A DNA stretch of 13,281 bases, taken from positions 1 to 13,281 of the forward strand of contig CBFHSD010000055.1 in assembly GCA_965658375.1 (NCBI GenBank), written 5' to 3'. The position numbers and the translations under genes were made by a program. The DNA comes from CBFHSD01 sp965658375. Lineage in GTDB: Bacteria > Bacteroidota > Bacteroidia > Flavobacteriales_G > Salibacteraceae. Below, in pieces: positions 7,680 through 13,281 of this stretch (its first letter is position 1; every line of letters starts with the position of its first letter). The notes beneath the pieces were generated by a model. The model was not told the DNA's origin. It did no database searches and saw only the letters and a list, made by a program, of their open reading frames with translations.

Positions 7680-9315
7680 AAGGACAAGGTGCTTTAAACG
7701 TCAACTTTTTCCCTGATGTGGGGTGAATGAATTGTATGCTTTGGGCATGGAGGTATAATCTTTTTTCAGGTGTGCCATACAGGTTATCGCCAATAATAGG
7801 AGCGTTTAATCCTAAGTGGTGCGCGCAATGCACTCTCAATTGATGCGACCTGCCTGTAATTGGACTCATTTGAATCAAAGTATGCCGCTCATTTTTTTCT
7901 AGCACCTTGTAATTGCTCAGTGCCCGCTTACCATGCGTGTAATCTACTTTTTGCATGGGCCTTCTGTCTAAATCAAGTATCAAAGGAAGGTCAATAAGGC
8001 CTTTTGGTTCAGAGATCCTTTTCTCTAAAATGGCCACATACTTTTTATGGATGCTTCTTTCCAAAAATTGCTTTTGCAATATCTCGTGACTTTCTTTGGT
8101 CTTGGCAACAATCATGATGCCCGAAGTATCTTGATCCAAGCGGTGAACAATCAATGGCCCTGTGGCTTTTGGGTAGTCTTTGGCTATTCTACTTTCCACA
8201 GAATCTTCAATGCTTTTTCCTGGTACAGAGAGTAAGCCTTCTGGTTTATTCACCAAGGCAATGTCCTCATCTTCAAAAATGATTTCTATGCTTTTATCCG
8301 CTCCCTTGTTCTCCAATAAAGGGTTAGACTTTACCTCTAAACCTTCGAGCATAAAAGAGAGAATGGGTTTACACTTACTCTTGCAAGCCGGATAGTATTG
8401 GCCTTGTACACGAATTTCAGAATCTGGGGAAGGACCCCACCAAAATTCTGCCATGGCAATGGGTTGCAATTCATGTTTAAAAGCATATTGAAAGAGTTTG
8501 GGTGCTGCACATTCTCCAGCTCCCGCAGGCGGAACGTCTATTTTGAAAGCATCAAATACTTTGCGCACATTTTTCTGTTCTCCTTTGGCATTCAGAAAAA
8601 CATAGGCCTCAAATAGTTCTTGCTGTAAAGTGGCTGAATCTTGTTTTCTCTTGGTTTTTAAACGTTCAACTTCTTGCTTTGCCTCTTCAACTTGCGTTTG
8701 TGCTTGAGCCAGTCTTTCGTTTTGAGCTTTGATGAAACGCTTTAGGGTATAGCTCTCATCTTTACTTTTTTCTGCCAAAGCAATTTCTAAGGCTTTCCGC
8801 TTTTCTGGATCCCACGTTTGGGCCACCTCTCGCTCTAGTTTTCTCGCCTTTTTTGCCGCTTTGCTTGCAGTACGTTTTTCGGCTATTAAACGCGTTACTT
8901 CTTCTTCAACTTGATTTCCGTGAGCAAGTGTATTTTGGTAGCCCTCGCTGTTTTTTATGCGTTCAATCTCTAGACTAATGTCGTTAATGGCGGCCATTTC
9001 TGTGAACTCTTTTCCCTTTGAAAGACGGTATACGGGGGGCACGAATGGCAGGTGTTCCAATTCAGCTTGTTCTTCTCCAGAGTAGGCCATGAGGTAGCCT
9101 AAGTTACCCGATGAATCTTCTACCACCAAAACGCCAAACATGCGGCCTTTTGATGCATTGAGGTGCATTGAGATGCGCTCTTCTAACTGTGCTTGGAGCA
9201 ATTCTGCAGCTTCTAGCGCAATAGTTTTAGGCTGATAGAAAAAAGGGTACTCCAAAGCTTCGTTTGTATGAACCGGACTGGATGATTGAAAAGAAATGAC
9301 TTTGGATGCCTTCAC
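7651..9315 (-). CDS. RluA-family pseudouridine synthase with long N-terminal domain
   Basis: 554 residues. The catalytic domain is about 343-550: HRLDQDTSGI with catalytic Asp394, VNKPEGLLSVPG at the start of the domain, and PITGRSHQLRVH near the end, all RluA-type. It isomerises uridine to pseudouridine in rRNA or tRNA; which site cannot be told. In front lies an extension known from other Bacteroidota members: about 20-100 (GRMFGVLVVEDSSG, FVPPVYR), a Lys/Glu/Ala-rich coiled coil about 135-235, and a segment with GAGECAAPKL, EFWWG and YYPACKSKCKP (Cys269, Cys311, Cys315), which may bind metal or RNA. The start is a GTG at 9315; the next Met is residue 50, inside the conserved domain, so the GTG is favoured. 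A TACTTTTG promoter element lies about 50 bp upstream. Confidence 0.93.
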   Translation of the reverse strand: MKASKVISFQSSSPVHTNEALEYPFFYQPKTIALEAAELLQAQLEERISMHLNASKGRMFGVLVVEDSSGNLGYLMAYSGEEQAELEHLPFVPPVYRLSKGKEFTEMAAINDISLEIERIKNSEGYQNTLAHGNQVEEEVTRLIAEKRTASKAAKKARKLEREVAQTWDPEKRKALEIALAEKSKDESYTLKRFIKAQNERLAQAQTQVEEAKQEVERLKTKRKQDSATLQQELFEAYVFLNAKGEQKNVRKVFDAFKIDVPPAGAGECAAPKLFQYAFKHELQPIAMAEFWWGPSPDSEIRVQGQYYPACKSKCKPILSFMLEGLEVKSNPLLENKGADKSIEIIFEDEDIALVNKPEGLLSVPGKSIEDSVESRIAKDYPKATGPLIVHRLDQDTSGIMIVAKTKESHEILQKQFLERSIHKKYVAILEKRISEPKGLIDLPLILDLDRRPMQKVDYTHGKRALSNYKVLEKNERHTLIQMSPITGRSHQLRVHCAHHLGLNAPIIGDNLYGTPEKRLYLHAQSIQFIHPTSGKKLTFKAPCPFNLQSVSSQ

Positions 9316-9361
9316 GTGATACTGCGCTGAAATTGTGTTTGAATGATTGAAAGTAGGGCCG

Positions 9362-9369
9362 CAAAAGTA
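9362..9369 (-). promoter_or_regulatory. Candidate -7 element for the pseudouridine synthase gene
   Basis: The minus strand reads TACTTTTG, an exact match to TAnnTTTG, 46 bp before the GTG start, which leaves a normal leader of about 40 nt. No TTG is found 17-23 bp upstream; only a T-rich stretch is there, so the -33 box is weak or absent. The position supports the GTG as start. Confidence 0.4.
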
Positions 9370-9454
9370 GGGGAGATGTGGTTGAGAAGCTAAAAGAATT
9401 GGCCAGAAAATGAAAGAACAAAACCAGAATTTAGGACTTAAGAATCGCTTGGCA

Positions 9455-10111
9455 TCATTTCCTCTTCTCTAGAAACTCCAAAAGGTTTCTGAGTTTTTCC
9501 TCATTTTCTAACAATTCACCCCCAGAGGTGCTTGCAGTTTTAATGGCGCTTAAATTGGGAAATGTGAGTTTCCCTTTGGCAAGGGAGTACATCCACAACA
9601 GATCCAGATAGTTGATGGCGAGATTCATTTTTTCGGGTGCTCCGGTTTTCCCCACTCTAAAACCCAAGCGTTGCGCGGTTCGCTCGCTAAAGAAATAAGA
9701 GCTGCCGCGAATTTCAATGGTTTTTGGTATGCTGCCTTCCTTCAAGCGGTCAACAATTACTAGTAAGCCTTCTAGGTACCACGTGAGCAATTGGTTTTGC
9801 CAACGTATGCCGGCTCGTTTTTTCTTGTAGGTATAAATGTAGTCGAAGGTAGTTCCGTTGTGCAAGTCGTACTTTTTATCGCTGGCGGCATATACCAAGA
9901 GCATAGGAGAAAGGTAGCTGTACACCTTTGTCATTTTCATAATGGGAGAAATGAGGAACTGGGTTACAGGAGTAGCGATGAAGATGTACAAGATGCCAAC
10001 AATGCTTTTCTCCATCAATAGAATCCAACTATACATTACAAAACCAGAGGCAACAAACATGAGTATACTTATAGTCCATTGCACAAATACGCTTTGCTTG
10101 TAAAAAATCAT
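9455..10111 (-). CDS. Membrane-anchored protein of unknown function
   Basis: 218 residues with two membrane helices near the N-terminus (about 12-33 and 37-58), followed by a soluble part of about 155 residues. That part has YDLHNGTTFDYIYTYKKK around 80-97, then a helical domain with LLTWYLEGLLVIVDRL and LAINYLDLLWMYSLAKGK. I do not recognise the family. With two helices and a lysine-rich C-terminus, the soluble part probably faces the cytoplasm. It starts with ATG at 10111, 91 bp after the end of another small membrane protein gene; the two could be co-transcribed. Downstream, a 139-bp gap precedes the pseudouridine synthase, which appears to have its own promoter. Confidence 0.7.
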   Translation of the reverse strand: MIFYKQSVFVQWTISILMFVASGFVMYSWILLMEKSIVGILYIFIATPVTQFLISPIMKMTKVYSYLSPMLLVYAASDKKYDLHNGTTFDYIYTYKKKRAGIRWQNQLLTWYLEGLLVIVDRLKEGSIPKTIEIRGSSYFFSERTAQRLGFRVGKTGAPEKMNLAINYLDLLWMYSLAKGKLTFPNLSAIKTASTSGGELLENEEKLRNLLEFLEKRK

Positions 10112-10202
10112 TCATGTCTCAAAAATAAGCTTTGTCCTCTTTTGAATTGATGGTGTGCCTTTAAGATGTGATTTTAAGAAGTGAATTAGTCTCGATTAAA
10201 AA

Positions 10203-10580
10203 TTAAACGCCTTGAGTGCGACTACCGGCAGAGGCGTGTGCATGTGTGTATTTACGAAACATGAGTGTAATTGCCATGCTATTTAAAAGGAAAAGAGGGA
10301 TGCCAAAGAGCAGTAAGTTTCTTGAATCTTTGGTAGTTGCAGTAAATTCATTCCATTCTGAAAGCAATGCGAAGAGCATGAATAGATGAACCAGCGCCAA
10401 TAGACTGGCAATGGAAAAGCCTAGTGTTTTATGAGTGAAAATGATTTGTGCAACTAAAACAAGGGCAAACACTACGGCCAAAGGGTTGAGAGAAAGGGGA
10501 GGCGTGTAGCCCGCCAAAAGGGATACAAGAATAAAGTAGTATTCTGGGAAACGTGAAAGGAAAGGTTTAAGCTTTTTCAT
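10203..10580 (-). CDS. Small four-helix membrane protein, unknown function
   Basis: 125 residues from the ATG at 10580. The frame stays open upstream to a GTG at 10643, but the ATG gives a typical start (MKKLKPFLSR) leading into the first helix, so I prefer it. Membrane segments are at about 13-25, 31-49, 53-73 and 87-107, with a short polar loop (SEWNEFTATTKDSRN) before the last. The tail is His/Ala/Ser-rich. No family is recognised and no conserved motif stands out. It lies just after the terminator of the sulfatase unit, so it starts a new transcript, perhaps with the next gene. Confidence 0.65.
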   Translation of the reverse strand: MKKLKPFLSRFPEYYFILVSLLAGYTPPLSLNPLAVVFALVLVAQIIFTHKTLGFSIASLLALVHLFMLFALLSEWNEFTATTKDSRNLLLFGIPLFLLNSMAITLMFRKYTHAHASAGSRTQGV

Positions 10581-10680
10581 GTGCGACAGATGAACTTGGT
10601 TGAAAATGAAACGGAAAGTCCCTTCGCTTATTTTATATCTCACAGCAATTTATAACACCTAGCTGGTTTGCTACATATCT

Positions 10681-10744
10681 AAAAAACAAAAACACAGTAC
10701 TGGAGAAAGAGCATATCACTGCTTTTATCATCCAATACTGTGTT
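10681..10744 (-). terminator. Intrinsic terminator behind the sulfatase gene
   Basis: A 14-bp inverted repeat with one G-U type mismatch (10691-10704 against 10731-10744; arm AACACAGTAYTGGA) encloses a 26-nt loop that itself can pair (AAAAGCA with TGCTCTTT). On the minus strand the stem is followed at once by TTTTTGTTTTTT, the U-run of a rho-independent terminator. It begins about 50 bp after the sulfatase stop codon. On the plus strand no clean U-run follows, so it acts on minus-strand transcription. Confidence 0.8.
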
Positions 10745-10795
10745 AATTTTAAAGTGCCAATCTTTGGTTCAGATTAGCTTTTGGGGTTCAACCCA

Positions 10796-12331
10796 TTAGT
10801 TCTTTTTACTGCCTTGTATTTGCTCTAACACTTTATCTAGACTAAAACTACCCACTTCTTGTCGTTGTGGATAATCTTGGAAGGTCATTAAGAAGTCTTT
10901 GATTTTTGCTTGAGCTGGCACAAGTACAAACATACGTTCAGCCATCCAGTGGTTGTAATCTTCTGCATCATGAGGAGTTCTTTCATAAGGGTCTGCTCTT
11001 AAGTCAATTAAAAGAGGGAACCTTAAGTCTGTATAGCCTTTTTGCCATACTTCCATACCATGGTTTTCTTGAATTCTAAAGTGAACTTTCCACTTGTCAT
11101 ATCTATAGGCGTTCAAGTTTCCATCATCATCAAAATAGAAGATTTCCTTTCTTGGACTTTCGCTTACTTCTCCAGTTAACAATGGTAACATGTTATAGCC
11201 ATCTAGGTGAACGTTAAAGTTCTTGCCATCAGCAGAGTGACCTTTCAGTAATTTCTCTTTGATATCAGATTCACCAGCTGCTGCTAAGAATGTAGGCAAC
11301 CAGTCTTCGCCAGAAATGATTTCATTACTCACTTGATTAGGCTTGATTTTAGCTGGCCATTTGATGACACAAGGAGCTCTAAATCCACCTTCCCAAGTAG
11401 TTGCTTTTTCTCCTCTAAAAGGAGTCATACCACCATCAGGCCAGAATACAAGCTCAGCACCGTTATCAGTACCGAAGATTACGATTGTGTTTTCTTCTAT
11501 ACCTAAATCGGTCAAAGTTTGTGTAAGTTCACCCACAATCTTGTCCAATTTGGTCATTCCGTCAGCATAGAGTCCGTAACCTGAGTTGTTCTTCTCTTCT
11601 TCTGTCAAGTGTGTCCACACGTGCATTAAAGTAGAGTTATACCACACAAAGAATGGTTTGTCTTCTCCAGCTGCATCTTTCATGAAATCGATGGCTGCAT
11701 TTTTCGTTTCCTGATCAATGGTCTCCATTCTCTTTTTGGTCAAGGGACCTGTATCTTCAATTTTGCCATCAGCAAATGAATGAATTACTCCACGAGGTCC
11801 GAATTTCTTTCTGAATTCTGGATCCTTAGGGTAATCAATATTCTCAGGTTCTTCTTCTGCATTCAAGTGATAAAGGTTCCCCAAAAACTCATCAAATCCA
11901 TGATTTGTTGGAAGGTGCTCGTCTCTATCGCCCAAGTGATTTTTACCGAATTGCCCTGTTGCATAACCGTGATTCTTTAAAAGTTCAGCAATTGTTGGGT
12001 CTAATTCACTCAAACCTTCTTTTGCACCAGGCAAGCCTACTTTGGTGAGGCCTGTGCGGTAAGGAGATTGTCCCGTAATAAATGCGGCTCTACCTGCAGT
12101 ACAGCTTTGTTGAGAATAGTAATCAGTGAACATTATACCATCTTGACCAATTTTGTCAATGTTGGGTGTTTTGTAGCCCATCATCCCTCTGTTGTAGATG
12201 CTCGGATTAGACCAACCAATGTCGTCTCCCCATATCACCAAGATATTGGGTTTTTCATTTTTTTGTGCCGTGACCATCATAGGGATGATCAGCATTAGCA
12301 TCGGCATTAATAGTTTTCTCATAGAATTCAT
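10796..12331 (-). CDS. Formylglycine-dependent sulfatase (arylsulfatase-like)
   Basis: 511 residues with a signal peptide (hydrophobic run 8-21, ending VTAQ). It hydrolyses sulfate esters; substrate not known. The sulfatase signature is SCTAGRAAFITGQ: Cys77 in C-T-A-G-R is the residue turned into formylglycine. Calcium ligands are Asp36-Asp37 (WGDDIGW) and Asp289-Asn290 (GTDNG). Other active-site positions are Lys130 and His132 (FGKNHLGD), His237 and Lys309 (FRGEKATTWEGGFRAP). The length is normal for the family. This clade has been called arylsulfatase in many genomes, but desulfation of algal polysaccharides or small sulfate esters are both possible. No maturation enzyme (radical SAM anSME or FGE) is in the window. 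The start could be ATG 12331 or ATG 12322; both keep the signal peptide. A lipoprotein gene ends 58 bp upstream and probably shares the promoter; a terminator follows. Confidence 0.95.
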   Translation of the reverse strand: MNSMRKLLMPMLMLIIPMMVTAQKNEKPNILVIWGDDIGWSNPSIYNRGMMGYKTPNIDKIGQDGIMFTDYYSQQSCTAGRAAFITGQSPYRTGLTKVGLPGAKEGLSELDPTIAELLKNHGYATGQFGKNHLGDRDEHLPTNHGFDEFLGNLYHLNAEEEPENIDYPKDPEFRKKFGPRGVIHSFADGKIEDTGPLTKKRMETIDQETKNAAIDFMKDAAGEDKPFFVWYNSTLMHVWTHLTEEEKNNSGYGLYADGMTKLDKIVGELTQTLTDLGIEENTIVIFGTDNGAELVFWPDGGMTPFRGEKATTWEGGFRAPCVIKWPAKIKPNQVSNEIISGEDWLPTFLAAAGESDIKEKLLKGHSADGKNFNVHLDGYNMLPLLTGEVSESPRKEIFYFDDDGNLNAYRYDKWKVHFRIQENHGMEVWQKGYTDLRFPLLIDLRADPYERTPHDAEDYNHWMAERMFVLVPAQAKIKDFLMTFQDYPQRQEVGSFSLDKVLEQIQGSKKN

Positions 12332-12389
12332 TTAAAATATTTACACGTTTAAAAATAATGGGAATAAGCTCATTGATTGTTAATTTATA

Positions 12390-12590
12390 TCAGTCTTGAG
12401 ATGCTTTCGTCATAAAAGGCACCAAATGGAAATCATCTTCAAGTACTCTTTTTGAAGGTTGATAGTGCCTTGTAGCAATGTTAAACATACCAGAGGGATT
12501 GTCAATCTCTAAATTGTCAGCGTCTTCCCCACAGCCAAAACTCATGGTAATTGCCATTAAAAGAGTTGCTGCGAACAGGAAATGCTTCAT
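12390..12590 (-). CDS. Small lipoprotein upstream of the sulfatase
   Basis: 66 residues. The N-terminus MKHFLFAATLLMAITMSFGC is a lipoprotein signal with the modified cysteine at position 20, followed by Gly-Glu-Asp-Ala-Asp, an acidic start that in Bacteroidota often acts as a surface export signal. The mature part is only about 47 residues and matches nothing I know. It ends 58 bp before the sulfatase and a likely promoter lies in front, so the two genes form one unit. It could anchor or assist the sulfatase, but that is a guess. Confidence 0.7.
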   Translation of the reverse strand: MKHFLFAATLLMAITMSFGCGEDADNLEIDNPSGMFNIATRHYQPSKRVLEDDFHLVPFMTKASQD

Positions 12591-12626
12591 AAGATTCTAA
12601 TCGTTCGTATTGAATTGAAAAAGAAT

Positions 12627-12657
12627 TCAAGGTAATTTTTCGAAATGACTTAACAAA
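12627..12657 (-). promoter_or_regulatory. Candidate promoter of the lipoprotein-sulfatase unit
   Basis: On the minus strand TTTG (12657-12654) and TACCTTGA (12634-12627) are separated by exactly 19 bp, the spacing of Bacteroidota promoters (TTTG, 19-21 bp, TAnnTTTG). The -7 box is imperfect (one T short). The start of transcription would fall about 30 nt before the lipoprotein ATG. Confidence 0.4.
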
Positions 12658-12772
12658 GGTGTGTTCTTGAAAATTACTACTTGTTTTAAACAATTAAGCT
12701 TGTATGAAGTTGGTTTGACCTTATTGAGTTTTGTTTTTAAGTATCATGAATTCAGGTCATTGTGAAGGTTTC

Positions 12773-13281
12773 CTAAGCCGTAAGCTTTTGCACAATCCAT
12801 TCTAAAGGTCCTGAGCTCTTGTATTTCTTCCAAACCAGTGCAAAGAGTACACAGCTTACACTGAAAAGAATGGCATATGTTACTGAGAATTCAATAGAAT
12901 AGTATCCTAGTTTCTCAAATCCAAATACCTCTACCGTTCCCATTCCTAATAAAACATGCCCAACATAGAATGTAAGCACCAATTGACCAGATTTGATCAA
13001 GGCATCAATGATCTTGGTGTGGCATATTTTTTAGAAAGCAGAATACATCCTGAAATAATAGTGAAAGCTACCCCAATGCCATAGAGCATATGCATTGGGA
13101 GTGGAGGCATAGGAGATGTGTCAAACAAGGGACCAAACTCGGAATCCGCTAATATGTATTTTCCCAATATTGAGATTACTTGAACCACGCCAAAAGCAGA
13201 AGCGCTTGACCAAAATATTTTCTTAACGAAGAAGGTGTCATTCAAGCTTTGCTTTCCTAACCAATTGCCCATAGCCATAAA
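12773..13281 (-). pseudogene. DUF418 membrane protein, 3' part, with a -1 frameshift
   Basis: Two overlapping frames together give the C-terminal ~170 residues of a DUF418 protein; the start lies beyond the window. The first frame (13281-12997) has membrane segments such as SSASAFGVVQVISIL and MLYGIGVAFTIISGCILL, then stops at TGA 12999-12997. The second (read from about 13030 to 12773) gives KIIDALIKSGQLVLTFYVGH, a membrane helix, then GPLEWIVQKLT, the hallmark end of DUF418 ('GPLEW..R.LT'). The frames differ by -1 and must join between 13030 and 13000. An A6 run (TCT AAA AAA TAT on the coding strand, about 13032-13027) sits there. Possibilities are a true disabling mutation, a sequencing or assembly error in the homopolymer, or -1 ribosomal frameshifting. 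The second frame lacks a good start of its own (TTG at 13000), so a separate gene is unlikely. DUF418 proteins are multi-helix inner-membrane proteins of unclear function. Confidence 0.8.

Noticed and set aside
10120..10127. TATTTTTG on the minus strand just before the gene starting at 10111
   Set aside because: It matches TAnnTTTG, but it is only about 9 bp before the ATG, leaving almost no leader, and no -33 box is at the right distance. Probably chance in AT-rich DNA.
10581..10643. Longer N-terminus of the four-helix membrane protein from a GTG at 10643
   Set aside because: The ATG at 10580 is followed by a typical lysine-rich start and the first membrane helix; the extra 21 residues show nothing conserved.
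12682..12694. Palindrome TTGTTTTAAACAA upstream of the lipoprotein gene
   Set aside because: Short and A/T-only apart from two bases; such palindromes are expected by chance here, and no regulator gene is next to it.
12716..12759. Inverted repeat TGACCT ... AGGTCA after the DUF418 gene
   Set aside because: Only 6-bp arms with a 32-nt loop and no U-run directly behind; too weak for a terminator or operator.

Overview
The window looks like a piece of a Bacteroidota chromosome, most likely a Flavobacteriales-type marine or free-living species. The evidence is AT-rich DNA, a lack of strong Shine-Dalgarno sites, promoter elements of the TAnnTTTG type, many secreted proteins ending their signal peptide in AQ, and families typical of that phylum (DUF4421 barrel, large multi-domain S8 subtilase, FGly sulfatase, RluA with a long N-terminal domain). 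No tRNA, rRNA, insertion sequence, CRISPR array or integrase was seen. All genes except one are on the minus strand.

Layout from high to low coordinate, i.e. in the direction most genes are transcribed. 13281-12773 is the C-terminal part of a DUF418 membrane protein, interrupted by a -1 frameshift. 12590-10796 holds a 66-residue lipoprotein and a formylglycine-dependent sulfatase, with a candidate promoter in front and a good intrinsic terminator behind (10681-10744). 10580-10203 and 10111-9455 are two unrecognised membrane proteins. 9315-7651 is an RluA-type pseudouridine synthase with a roughly 350-residue N-terminal extension. 7679-6150 (plus strand) is a secreted acidic protein with a CBM9-like N-terminal domain; its end overlaps the end of the synthase gene by 29 bp.

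From 5900 down to 2487 six minus-strand genes are closely packed: an outer-membrane barrel protein, a small charged helical protein, a glycine-rich two-helix membrane protein, a secreted parvulin-like protein, a cytosolic-looking small protein and a DUF4421 outer-membrane protein. Two of the junctions are 8-nt stop/start overlaps. I read this as a possible envelope module in which a PpiC-fold chaperone is made together with barrel proteins. The parvulin has tyrosine in place of both conserved active-site histidines, so it may be a chaperone without isomerase activity.

2436-1 is the first 812 codons of a secreted S8 subtilase (incomplete at the window edge). His, Ser and oxyanion Asn are present, but the position of the catalytic Asp reads N-E-G-G. 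No complete new defence or mobile system is visible. The most notable points are the altered catalytic residues in the subtilase and the parvulin, the barrel/parvulin gene block, and the broken DUF418 gene.
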